From Paenibacillus endoradicis (GTDB lineage Bacteria > Bacillota > Bacilli > Paenibacillales > Paenibacillaceae): 64,000 nucleotides of DNA. The position numbers and the translations under genes were made by a program. The notes beneath the pieces were generated by a model. It ran no database searches. It saw only the letters and a program-made list of their open reading frames with translations, and had not been told where the DNA came from. The stretch spans positions 62,001 through 126,000 of the forward strand of contig NZ_JANQBB010000005.1 of NCBI RefSeq assembly GCF_024721975.1, given 5' to 3'. This document shows positions 34,546-42,812 of this stretch, piece by piece (position 1 is the first letter of the stretch; each line of letters begins with the position of its first letter).

Positions 34546-34552
34546 CATTAAT

Positions 34553-34627
34553 TGTTCCCTCCCCAAAGCTCTGAAACAATTGTAAAAATTTAGCGTATAA
34601 GACTATGAAGGGACGGAGGAGGGAGCA
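34553..34627 (+). promoter_or_regulatory. Inverted repeat able to hide the ribosome site of the DUF6199 gene in readthrough RNA
   Basis: TGTTCCCTCC (34553-34562) can pair with GGAGGGAGCA (34618-34627), which contains the ribosome site of the gene at 34630. The left arm lies upstream of the sigma-W-like promoter at 34572-34599, so only transcripts reading in from the exporter genes would contain both arms. Confidence 0.45.
34572..34599 (+). promoter_or_regulatory. ECF sigma-factor (sigma-W-type) promoter
   Basis: TGAAAC at 34572-34577 and CGTATA at 34594-34599 are separated by exactly 16 bases, an exact match to the Bacillus sigma-W consensus. It lies 30 bases upstream of the DUF6199 start and implies envelope-stress control of that gene. 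Confidence 0.8.
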
Positions 34628-34629
34628 GA

Positions 34630-35199
34630 ATGAATGGTTTGATTGGGTTTCTATTTTTAGTTGGTGGATTAATTGGATTCTTCTCACCTCAAACAGCATG
34701 GTATCTATCTATTGGATGGAAGTTGAGGGATTCAGAACCTAGTGATGCAGTGCTTGCTTGGAATAGAATTTCGGGTGTTATTTTAGTGTTGATTGGTTTT
34801 ATTATGATAGCATCATCTTGTGCTAATTTATTTACTGGCGGTAGTCAAGGGCGATGGGCAGAGCAATTTCAGCAACGAGTAGAAGCGGGAGAAATTAGTT
34901 CAATTTCAATTATAATATCCCCAGCAAAAAAATTAACAGATGATGAATTAAGCGAAGTCAGTCCATTCATACGTGAGGCAACATTAATACCATTCGATAT
35001 ACCGAATTCTTATAGCTCAAGTGGCCATGGCACATTGAAATTTAACGATGGTTTTGAAGTGGATTTGGAGTTTTTTGGTTCTTCCGGAGGGATCGAGCTT
35101 CATCCAAATGATATAGACAAAGGGTTCAAAATAGAAAGTGTACAACTTGAACGATGGTTTAGAGCTTATTTAAACGAGATGTATGAAACTGTAGATTAG
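34630..35199 (+). CDS. DUF6199 family membrane protein
   Basis: 189 residues. Two membrane helices (about 4-18 and 48-66) flank a short loop with TAWYLSIGWKLRDSEPSD and LAWNRISGVILV, which I recognise as the DUF6199 signature. The C-terminal ~115 residues are soluble (ISIIISPAKKLTDDELSEV, then a glycine-rich strand region) and possibly extracellular. No function is established for the family. GGAGGAGGGAG precedes the ATG. A sigma-W-type promoter directly upstream suggests a role under cell-envelope stress, independent of the exporter operon. Confidence 0.75.
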   Translation: MNGLIGFLFLVGGLIGFFSPQTAWYLSIGWKLRDSEPSDAVLAWNRISGVILVLIGFIMIASSCANLFTGGSQGRWAEQFQQRVEAGEISSISIIISPAKKLTDDELSEVSPFIREATLIPFDIPNSYSSSGHGTLKFNDGFEVDLEFFGSSGGIELHPNDIDKGFKIESVQLERWFRAYLNEMYETVD

Positions 35200-35210
35200 C
35201 TAGAAATCAT

Positions 35211-35260
35211 AAAAATGGTGTCTCATTGTCTAATAGTAGACAACAGAGACACCATTTTTT
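35211..35260. terminator. Shared bidirectional terminator
   Basis: Arms AAAATGGTGTCTC / GAGACACCATTTT with an inner TTGTCTA / TAGACAA hairpin. A T-run follows on the plus strand; the leftward permease gene ends at its edge. Confidence 0.85.
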
Positions 35261-36650
35261 ATTTTTTATTCATTACACTATGTTTACTACCGTAGAACAG
35301 ATAGATAAACAATCCGATGATAAACCATATACCACATGCAATCCACGTATGAACAGATAGTTGGAATATTAAAAATACACTTAATAAGAATGATCCGATC
35401 GGCACAATAGGAAAGAACGGTACTTTGAATCCTCCTGATGGTATATTCTTATCTTTTCGTAAGTAAATAACGCCAATAGACACGATGATAAAGGCTACTA
35501 AAGTACCAGTGCTAACTAGTTCAGCCAGCTCTGATAATGGAATGAAACCGGCACATAAAGCAACAAGTATGGAGAAAATCCAAGTGTTTTTAACTGGTGT
35601 CTTATATTTTTTACTAAGCTCATACATACTTCTTGGCAGTAATCCATCTCGTCCTAATGCGTATAGAACTCTTGTCCCGCCATATAACATAACTAATATG
35701 ACAGTCATCATTCCAACAACAGCACCTAGTGAAATAATACCTGCCACCCAATCTTGATGAATGACTTGTAAAGCAAAGCTAACGGGATCAGTTACGTTAA
35801 GCTTTGTATAGGGGACAAGACCGGTTAATACAAGCGAAACTGTTACGTAAAGGAGAGAGCAAATAACTAACGAACCAATAATACCAATCGGCATATTACG
35901 ACGTGGATTTATTACTTCCTCAGCAGCTGATGAGACAGCATCAAATCCGAGATAAGCGAAGATGACAAGAGATGTCCCACTTAATACACCACTTACTCCA
36001 AAAGGCATAAAAGGTTGCCAATTTGCTGGTTCCACGTAAAAAATACCGACTCCAATGAACAATAGAATAACGCCTACTTTTACAAAAACCATAATCGTAT
36101 TAATTTTTGTAGACTCTCGAATTCCAATCGTTAATAAGAGCGCAATTACTAAAACAATTGCAATAGCTGGTACATTAATATACGTCCCATTGGAAGGATC
36201 CCAAGGTCCGGATATAGCTTGCGGGATAGAGAGATTAAATCCTGCTAGCAATGAATTTAGATATGATGACCAGCCTGTGGCGACAGAAGCGACAGCTAGA
36301 CCATATTCTAACAATAGCGCCCATCCAACTAACCAAGCAATTAATTCTCCAAATACTACATATCCATACGTGTATGCACTACCTGCAACAGGGATTGCTG
36401 ATGCGAATTCTGAATAACACATTCCTGCCAAAGCACAAACTATAGCAGCCAAAATAAACGAATATATAATAGCTGGTCCTGAATGACTTGCAGCTACTGT
36501 ACCAGGAAGAATGAATATACCTGTTCCAACAATAGCTCCAACCCCAAGCATAATGAGATCAAACGGTCCTAATGATTTCGTTAGCTTAACACCATTGTCG
36601 TTGTTTAATAATTCTCCAACAGGTTTTTTCCTGAACCATACACTTTTCAT
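35259..36650 (-). CDS. APC family amino-acid permease (YfnA/CAT-like)
   Basis: 463 residues with about twelve membrane helices. The N-terminal LGVGAIVGTGIFILPG is the substrate-loop signature of the amino acid-polyamine-organocation superfamily. The ~30-residue cytoplasmic N-terminus and the region VIFAYLGFDAVSSAAEE resemble cationic amino-acid transporters such as YfnA. A first ATG at 36674 lacks a ribosome site; ATG 36650 lies six bases after GGGG and is preferred. Substrate probably a neutral or cationic amino acid. It is transcribed alone. Confidence 0.88.
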   Translation of the reverse strand: MKSVWFRKKPVGELLNNDNGVKLTKSLGPFDLIMLGVGAIVGTGIFILPGTVAASHSGPAIIYSFILAAIVCALAGMCYSEFASAIPVAGSAYTYGYVVFGELIAWLVGWALLLEYGLAVASVATGWSSYLNSLLAGFNLSIPQAISGPWDPSNGTYINVPAIAIVLVIALLLTIGIRESTKINTIMVFVKVGVILLFIGVGIFYVEPANWQPFMPFGVSGVLSGTSLVIFAYLGFDAVSSAAEEVINPRRNMPIGIIGSLVICSLLYVTVSLVLTGLVPYTKLNVTDPVSFALQVIHQDWVAGIISLGAVVGMMTVILVMLYGGTRVLYALGRDGLLPRSMYELSKKYKTPVKNTWIFSILVALCAGFIPLSELAELVSTGTLVAFIIVSIGVIYLRKDKNIPSGGFKVPFFPIVPIGSFLLSVFLIFQLSVHTWIACGIWFIIGLFIYLFYGSKHSVMNKK

Positions 36651-36952
36651 AATAAGCCCCAATCTATTAAACATATGTAGAAATTCTATACTGTAACTTA
36701 TTAAATATCAAATGTTGAGAACAACTTTCAAAATAAATTGGTGATGGATGAAATATATAGAAATTAATAAAGAAAAATACAATATGTATCGAAGTAATTG
36801 ATGAGAAAGTATCTGTCTATTGATTTTGTGACAAGGAGATTATTTAAGTACAACAAAAAAAAGGATGTCTCATTTTTGCTAAGAGACATCCTTTATGCTA
36901 ATTTTATCTCCCTTTAATAGGGGTGGTTTACAATTAGAAGTTGATAACAATA
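36651..36952. other. Noncoding spacer between the permease and HD-GYP genes
   Basis: About 300 AT-rich bases. It holds the HD-GYP terminator (36858-36896) and presumably the permease promoter; no convincing -35/-10 pair was found. No gene is seen. Confidence 0.5.
36858..36896 (-). terminator. Terminator of the leftward HD-GYP gene
   Basis: Arms AAAGGATGTCTC / GAGACATCCTTT; on the minus strand the stem is followed by eight Ts. Confidence 0.85.
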
Positions 36953-38032
36953 TTAGAAGTAAACGTGAGTAATTTCTAGTGTTCGTTCGGTTGTTAAGTC
37001 AATAAATTCATGACCTATTTTAATAAGTGGACTGAAAAACTCAGTTGGATGAGTCATAATAATTGATCCTGTACGACCATCATTCAATTTAATTCTTTTT
37101 CCAATAAAGTTAGGTATCATATGTTGAATAAAAGTATGGGTGATCACAGGATCTAACTCTGAAAAGCTCAGACGATATAATTCTTTCAGAACGAATAATA
37201 GGTCTCGTTCTTTCTGATAAACTCGGGAGGAAATCATTGCGCTGTATATATCAGCTACAGCGATAATACGCCCAATTTGAGATATTTCTTGGTTCTTAAC
37301 ACCGTGAGGGTAGCCTGTGCCATTAATTCGTTCATGATGTTGCAGCGCACCAATTGCTAATTCCTTATCAGCATGTGAATTCATTATAATTTCATAACCA
37401 TAAATGGTGTGACGTTTGATCTCATCAAATTCCTCGGCCGTTAATTTTCCAGGTTTATTCAGTACAGATTCATCAAGCTTACATTTTCCGATGTCATGTA
37501 AAAAACCTGCATTTCCTACTGTTGTAGCCTCTTCCTTAGACAATCCTAACCAATTCGCTAAATAATAGGAAAGCATTCCAACTTGAACGGAATGTTGGTA
37601 TGTATAACTATCTTGATTATTAAGTAGTAGTAATAGTGACACAACGTCACGTTCTAAATGTAAATTTTGAAGTAGTGGATTAAAAGTAGCGGCAGCCGCC
37701 TCTGTATCGATCGCATTTTCTGTTCTAGCAATATGAAATAATTCTTGAATATTATTAACTACCGCATCATAAATAGGTTTTACTTGAGGAACCCACTTAG
37801 GAGTAACAGTAGATTCAAGTGTTCTTTCTAGTTGATCAAAGTCTTCAAGACTATTATTGATAAGGCCGCTTCTTTCTAAAATGTCTATGTAATCAATTTG
37901 ATGCTGTAAAAGTTTACTAATTTCCGCAGAATAGAGAACGGCTTTTTTTGATAATATATGAAGCCCATAGCTATTAAATACATCGTCTCGAAGAACATCG
38001 CCATCTACGATGTCTGTTACATGAATTCTCAT
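36953..38032 (-). CDS. HD-GYP domain protein (cyclic-di-GMP phosphodiesterase-like), variant motif
   Basis: 359 residues. An N-terminal region of ~110 residues (MRIHVTDIVDGDVLRDDVFN) is typical of HD-GYP proteins without a receiver domain. The HD motif is FLHDIGKCKL. The GYP region reads HHERINGTGYP, where the usual HHExxDGxGYP has Asp; here it is Asn. HD-GYP proteins hydrolyse cyclic-di-GMP through a two- or three-metal centre, so this change could alter activity. ATG 38032 follows GAGGTGG; the earlier ATG at 38044 is part of that site. It is probably last in the operon moaDE-moeB-HD-GYP. Confidence 0.87.
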   Translation of the reverse strand: MRIHVTDIVDGDVLRDDVFNSYGLHILSKKAVLYSAEISKLLQHQIDYIDILERSGLINNSLEDFDQLERTLESTVTPKWVPQVKPIYDAVVNNIQELFHIARTENAIDTEAAAATFNPLLQNLHLERDVVSLLLLLNNQDSYTYQHSVQVGMLSYYLANWLGLSKEEATTVGNAGFLHDIGKCKLDESVLNKPGKLTAEEFDEIKRHTIYGYEIIMNSHADKELAIGALQHHERINGTGYPHGVKNQEISQIGRIIAVADIYSAMISSRVYQKERDLLFVLKELYRLSFSELDPVITHTFIQHMIPNFIGKRIKLNDGRTGSIIMTHPTEFFSPLIKIGHEFIDLTTERTLEITHVYF

Positions 38033-38166
38033 AATCCACCTCATTAAAATATGTACGAGCCTATCAAAAATATTTATGATAAATTATTAATTGATTACAA
38101 GTCCAATATTATCAAAATTTGTAATCTCTTTCAATGTAAGAAATTCCAAAATTCTTGCAATAATCA

Positions 38167-39219
38167 TTATATTTTAACAAGATGTGCAATTATTGCTTCT
38201 GCTTTAGAAATATTGTCGGTTCCTTGCACAATTGCACGTCCATCTGGAAAGAAAACAATCGTATGTTGATCATTGTAAAATAATTTGAGCAAGTAAGTAT
38301 TTCGCTTTAATTTGTAATGGGTATTATAATAATTCTCTAGTTGATCTAGTGTAACAATCTTTGAACCAGGCAGTGTTACTTGAACAGAATCTCGACCACA
38401 TAATGAGGAACTGAACACTTTAGGCACATCTTGCTGAAGATTTTCAAATTCATGATGAGTGCAAACAGGACAATCCGTTCTTCGAGCATGTGCAATATTT
38501 AGTTTTAATTGATCATTTGTCCAACAATCAAACTGAAGTAGCGAGTGATGAAGGGCAGTTACATTATGACTGCAATATTTAATAACTTCTGTTACCTGGA
38601 TAGAGGCAATCATATGTACGATTGAACCTAGTACTCCGGCAGTATCACAAGTTTCGACTGTACCTAATACAGGTTTTTCTGGAAATAAGCATCGATAACA
38701 AGGTGTCTTCTTAGGTATAAATGTAGCAGTCGAACCACTAGTACCTACGACTGCACCGTATACCCACGGGATTTCATGTGCAATCGAATATTCATTAATG
38801 AGATAACGTACAGAAAAATTATCGCTTCCATCAATAATGATATCAATCTGATCGAGTAATTCTTCAATGTTAATAGCAGAAAGATCAGCAATAATCGGTT
38901 CAATTTCAATATTCGAATTAATAGCTTGTAAATGCAGAGTTGCAGCGGTTGCCTTTGGAGAAAATTGTATAGCATCTTCCTCGGTATACATGATTTGCCG
39001 TTGTAAATTACTAAATTCTACAAAATCACGATCAATTAAACGCAAATAGCCGATTCCAGCTCTTGCTAGCTGTTCGGCGATAACGGATCCTAGCGCACCT
39101 AAACCAACGATAGCACATCTTGCTTTGTGCAATTCTGTTTGACCAGTTACGCCTATATGTGAGATTTTTAGCTGCTTAGAATAACGTGATAAGTTATCAA
39201 CTGTAACTTGGTCTTTCAC
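38167..39219 (-). CDS. moeB: MoeB/ThiF/HesA family sulfur-carrier adenylyltransferase
   Basis: 350 residues. An E1-like nucleotide-binding core has GLGALGS near residue 38, NLQRQIMYTEED and IDGSDNFSVRYLIN. Zinc-binding pairs are CYRC and CPVC, and a conserved Cys lies in ETCDTAGVLG. The last ~75 residues form an extra domain that does not show a rhodanese active-site Cys loop. Such enzymes adenylate the C-terminal glycine of MoaD or ThiS. The gene lies 40 bases after the MoaD-MoaE fusion, which favours the molybdopterin role. The GTG start is preceded by AGGAG. Confidence 0.85.
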   Translation of the reverse strand: MKDQVTVDNLSRYSKQLKISHIGVTGQTELHKARCAIVGLGALGSVIAEQLARAGIGYLRLIDRDFVEFSNLQRQIMYTEEDAIQFSPKATAATLHLQAINSNIEIEPIIADLSAINIEELLDQIDIIIDGSDNFSVRYLINEYSIAHEIPWVYGAVVGTSGSTATFIPKKTPCYRCLFPEKPVLGTVETCDTAGVLGSIVHMIASIQVTEVIKYCSHNVTALHHSLLQFDCWTNDQLKLNIAHARRTDCPVCTHHEFENLQQDVPKVFSSSLCGRDSVQVTLPGSKIVTLDQLENYYNTHYKLKRNTYLLKLFYNDQHTIVFFPDGRAIVQGTDNISKAEAIIAHLVKI

Positions 39220-39259
39220 TTTGATTGCTCCTAATATGGATTTGAGGGAATATAATAAA

Positions 39260-39997
39260 TTATTGCTGTAGACTTACTGTAGGTTTCCACGTTCCTTGCT
39301 GATGTCCCTTCCACTCGGAGCCATCTTCCCAAATTTCTTTCTTCCATATCGGTACAATTTGTTTTAGTCTTTCAATAGCATAGCGACTTGCTTCATAACA
39401 GTCATCACGATGTGCAGTAGCGACTGCGATTACGACACTAATCTCAGCCAATCCAACAGAACCAATGCGATGCGTAATCGCACAATCGGCACCATGCCAA
39501 CGCTCTGCAATTTCTTGGCCAATCTGTTGCATTGTAGCAATTGCCATAGGCTCATAAGCTTCATAATCTAAACTTATCGTTCTCATTTCTCCAGTAAATT
39601 CACGAGTTGTCCCAACGAAGAGTAGTGTTGCTCCATAGGCAGGCGTTATGACTTTATTCATCACGGATTCCGTGTTAATCGATTCATTCGTAATTTCGAA
39701 TTTCGAAATTGCATTGTTTTGTAGCTTGATATTATCGCCGTGCTCTCCACCAGACACCGGTGGAAGTAGAGCTATTTCTTGTTCATAATTAATGATTTGT
39801 TCATCGATACAATACTGCATATTAGCTGCTATATAACAGACTGAAAGTGAAGCTGCTTGTTGCGGAAAAGCTTCACTAAGGTGTTTTTTCAATTGTAATG
39901 TAGTATAAGAAGGTTGTTCGAGAGAGACTTCGATAACCGAGCTTCCAAAGCGTTCAGTTAACCCAGCAAAAAGCTTGAATTTCCAACTATATGTCAT
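39260..39997 (-). CDS. moaDE: MoaD-MoaE fusion: molybdopterin synthase, both subunits in one chain
   Basis: 245 residues. Residues 1-84 are a MoaD ubiquitin-like sulfur carrier ending PPVSGG, the diglycine that must be a free C-terminus to carry thiocarboxylate. Here it is followed without a stop by a ~10-residue linker and a complete MoaE domain (about 95-245). That domain has GTTREF, the AHRDDCYEA segment and the catalytic Lys region VPIWKKE. Molybdopterin synthase converts cyclic pyranopterin monophosphate to molybdopterin. In Mycobacterium tuberculosis the comparable MoaX fusion is cleaved after its diglycine; the same would be needed here. Divergent from moaA and followed by moeB. Confidence 0.9.
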   Translation of the reverse strand: MTYSWKFKLFAGLTERFGSSVIEVSLEQPSYTTLQLKKHLSEAFPQQAASLSVCYIAANMQYCIDEQIINYEQEIALLPPVSGGEHGDNIKLQNNAISKFEITNESINTESVMNKVITPAYGATLLFVGTTREFTGEMRTISLDYEAYEPMAIATMQQIGQEIAERWHGADCAITHRIGSVGLAEISVVIAVATAHRDDCYEASRYAIERLKQIVPIWKKEIWEDGSEWKGHQQGTWKPTVSLQQ

Positions 39998-40042
39998 ATA
40001 ATTACCTACTTTATTTCATAATGTACAATAGCATTAATAAAA

Positions 40043-40120
40043 GTTCAAATAGCAGGCTTTCATATTCGATGTCGATTAAGTCACCAGTGTTACTTCGTTT
40101 TCAAAGTCTGCTTTTTGAAC
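40043..40120. repeat. Intergenic hairpin repeat with GTTCAAA / TTTGAAC ends
   Basis: Imperfect arms run from GTTCAAATAGCAG (40043) to CTGCTTTTTGAAC (ending 40120), enclosing ~45 bases. Ends of the same type (CTTTTTGAAC) occur at 46323-46332 and in the 107-bp repeats at the right edge, suggesting an interspersed palindromic family. Confidence 0.5.
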
Positions 40121-40143
40121 TACAGCTAATAGCATACCATAAT
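40115..40143 (+). promoter_or_regulatory. Candidate moaA promoter
   Basis: TTGAAC (40115-40120) and CATAAT (40138-40143) are separated by 17 bases; transcription would begin near 40150. The -35 box is the last six bases of the hairpin repeat's right arm. Confidence 0.45.
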
Positions 40144-40191
40144 TGAGTTAAAAATGTTATGCTAGAAGCAGTAGAGAAGGGAAGTGACAGC

Positions 40192-41193
40192 ATGCAAATA
40201 CTTGAAGACAGATACGGAAGATTACACGATTATTTGCGTATTTCAGTCACAGATCGTTGTAATTTACGTTGCTTGTACTGTATGCCTGAAGAAGGTGTTC
40301 AGTTTGCAGCTTCTGAAACTTTACTTTCTTATGATGATATCGTTGAAATAGTTAAAGTAGGAGCTTCATTAGGCATAAAAAAATTAAGAATAACTGGTGG
40401 AGAACCATTAATTCGTCCCAATTTACATGAATTAATTGGTCAACTTTCAGCAATTCCTCAGATTGAGGATATTGCATTAACGACCAATGGCATATATCTT
40501 GAATCTCAGGCAGAAAAATTACGTAAAGCAGGCTTGAATCGGGTTAATATAAGTTTGGACACACTTGATCCAACACGATTTAAGTTCATTGCAAGAAATG
40601 GTGACTTGAAAAAAGTGTTAGCAGGAATTGAAGCTGCAGCGAAGGTTGGATTCTCACCTATCAAATTGAATTGTGTTCTTCTTAAAGGTATTAATGAAGA
40701 TGAAATAGCTCAATTTTTAAGATTAGCTTATGAACAACCATTGCATGTACGTTTTATTGAATATATGCCGATTGGGCATGCCGATGAAGGTTGGAAACAA
40801 CATTATTTACCGCTTTCTACCGTTCTAGATATCGCGCAAAAAGAAGGCTACAATATAAGCGAAAAGAATGAGATTCAAGGTAATGGTCCGTCTGAAAACT
40901 GGGAGTTTTCAGGTGGTGTTGGGTCATTCGGTCTTATCCATCCTATTAGCGATCATTTTTGCAAAAACTGTAATCGACTTCGCTTAACTTCAGATGGTCT
41001 GATTAAGCCATGTCTATATTGGATGGATGAGCTAGACATGAAATCTGCTATAGGTAACAGTGATGAGCTACGCAATGTTTATTATAAAGCGATGCAAATT
41101 AAGCCGCAAAATCATGAGATGGCTGAGAAGTTACTGGATATTGCTCAAACTCATGTGCCGACGGAGCGAAGAATGTCTCAAATCGGTGGCTAA
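40192..41193 (+). CDS. moaA: GTP 3',8-cyclase MoaA
   Basis: 333-residue radical-SAM enzyme for the first step of molybdenum-cofactor synthesis. The SAM cluster motif is CNLRCLYC (CxxxCxxC), followed by ITGGEPL. The second, GTP-binding cluster lies near the C-terminus in FCKNCNRLRLTSDG with the third Cys in KPC. The chain ends in the conserved GG tail needed for activity. ATG 40192 follows GAAGGGA; an in-frame ATG at 40159 lacks a site. It is divergent from moaDE-moeB. No moaC, moeA or mobA is present in the window, so the pathway is split across the genome. Confidence 0.95.
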   Translation: MQILEDRYGRLHDYLRISVTDRCNLRCLYCMPEEGVQFAASETLLSYDDIVEIVKVGASLGIKKLRITGGEPLIRPNLHELIGQLSAIPQIEDIALTTNGIYLESQAEKLRKAGLNRVNISLDTLDPTRFKFIARNGDLKKVLAGIEAAAKVGFSPIKLNCVLLKGINEDEIAQFLRLAYEQPLHVRFIEYMPIGHADEGWKQHYLPLSTVLDIAQKEGYNISEKNEIQGNGPSENWEFSGGVGSFGLIHPISDHFCKNCNRLRLTSDGLIKPCLYWMDELDMKSAIGNSDELRNVYYKAMQIKPQNHEMAEKLLDIAQTHVPTERRMSQIGG

Positions 41194-41261
41194 TTACATC
41201 TAGTGCAAGTTTAAATAGAAGTTACAGAGCGTAATGTAAAGCGAAGTGTGGGGTGACAGAA

Positions 41262-42698
41262 ATGGAGAAAGACATACAATTAAAGCAGATTGCGATCTAT
41301 CATAGTAACGATATTCATAGCAGATTGGAAAACAGTGCCAAAATTGCGACGATTATTAATAATGGGCGTAAACAATATGGCGAGGAAAACGTAATAGCTG
41401 TAGACATAGGCGATCATATGGATCGGGCAAGAATGGAAACAGAAGGAACGGACGGCTATATACATCGTGAACTATTGAATGAAACGCGATATGATGTCAT
41501 CACACTTGGCAATAATGAAGGTCTAACATTTACTGCGGAACAACTTAATGCCGTATATAGCGGTAATAATAGTTTTCAAGTCGTCTGTAGTAATATTCAT
41601 AGTACAGAGCAAGAAGATCCTAATTGGCTGTTACCCCACTTAATTATGGAGATAAATGGAATTAAGATTGGGTTTGTTGCTGCAACAGCTGATTTTACTG
41701 ATTTTTATGAACAAATGGGTTGGCAAACAGAAGAACCCTTGCAAGCCATTAATACTCAAGTTGCGAATATTCGAGACCATGTTGACATTATTGTACTTTT
41801 ATCACATCTGGGTATTAAGATTGATGAGATGATTGCCGAAAAATGTTGTAATATAGATGTCATTATGGGGGCTCACACTCATCATCTGCTAGACCCTCCT
41901 GTTCATATTAACAACACACTTGTGTGTGCAGCAGGTAAATTTGGGTCCCATGTAGGTAAAGTTACTATTCAATTAGACACTGTGTCTAACGAACTGACTG
42001 TTTTTGGCGAGTGCATTGCTACTGCAGCGTATGAGGAACAGACTAGCATTACAAATATTATTTCAGAGTATGGCCTTCAGGCTAAAGAAGTTTTAAAGAG
42101 ACCAATAACGATATTACAAGCTCCACTGCCAACATCAATTGAACGAGAAAGCCCGCTAAGTAATCTATTGGCAATGGGATTACGCAAATGGTGCGATGCT
42201 GAGATTGGATTAGTCAATTCAGGACAATTATTAGCGGGATTGGCAGTTGGTGAAGTGACCGCAGGAGAGATTCATGGTATATGCCCTTCTCCTATTAACC
42301 CATGTCGGATGACCTTGTTGGGTAAAGATATTAAAGAAGCATTGGAGCAATCTATACTTGACGAATTTATCCAGTTGCCAATTCGAGGTTATGGTTTTCG
42401 CGGCGAGCGACTAGGTAATCTTGCAGTAGATGGTTTAGAGATTCAGGTTAAACGAAGCAATCCACCAATGGACAAAATTATTTCTATAAAGGTTAATGGC
42501 ATACCACTACAACTGGATCAGTATTACAGTGTGGGTACGATTGATATGTTTACGTTTAATGTAGGCTACAAAAGTTTAGCTAATTACAAAGAGGTTACAT
42601 ACTGTTTGCCAGAGTTTATTCGATATATTGTTGAGGTTGAATTAATGAACTTGAACAATATTGATCAGAGTCATTATCATCGTTGGAGTTTTTCATAG
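41262..42698 (+). CDS. Cytoplasmic bifunctional metallophosphatase/5'-nucleotidase (YunD-like)
   Basis: 478 residues. Calcineurin-like metal motifs are HSNDIHSR, DIGDHMDR, GNNEG (usually GNHE, here Asn instead of His), LLSHLG and GAHTHH. The C-terminal 5'-nucleotidase domain contains GLVNSGQL and GDIT-like VGEVTAGEI. There is no signal peptide, unlike periplasmic UshA, which matches B. subtilis YunD. GTG 41253 overlaps the ribosome site GGGG, so ATG 41262 is preferred. It is co-directional with moaA and the next HD-GYP gene. Nucleotide substrate is inferred from the family. Confidence 0.87.
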   Translation: MEKDIQLKQIAIYHSNDIHSRLENSAKIATIINNGRKQYGEENVIAVDIGDHMDRARMETEGTDGYIHRELLNETRYDVITLGNNEGLTFTAEQLNAVYSGNNSFQVVCSNIHSTEQEDPNWLLPHLIMEINGIKIGFVAATADFTDFYEQMGWQTEEPLQAINTQVANIRDHVDIIVLLSHLGIKIDEMIAEKCCNIDVIMGAHTHHLLDPPVHINNTLVCAAGKFGSHVGKVTIQLDTVSNELTVFGECIATAAYEEQTSITNIISEYGLQAKEVLKRPITILQAPLPTSIERESPLSNLLAMGLRKWCDAEIGLVNSGQLLAGLAVGEVTAGEIHGICPSPINPCRMTLLGKDIKEALEQSILDEFIQLPIRGYGFRGERLGNLAVDGLEIQVKRSNPPMDKIISIKVNGIPLQLDQYYSVGTIDMFTFNVGYKSLANYKEVTYCLPEFIRYIVEVELMNLNNIDQSHYHRWSFS

Positions 42699-42812
42699 CA
42701 GTAACTTAAAACTAACGATGGAATGGTAGTGGAACTCTTAAAAAATATGTTGTAGCAATTCTGTAATTAAGAGTAAAATGAAGTATAGTTTTATACAGAA
42801 GGGATCGGAAGT

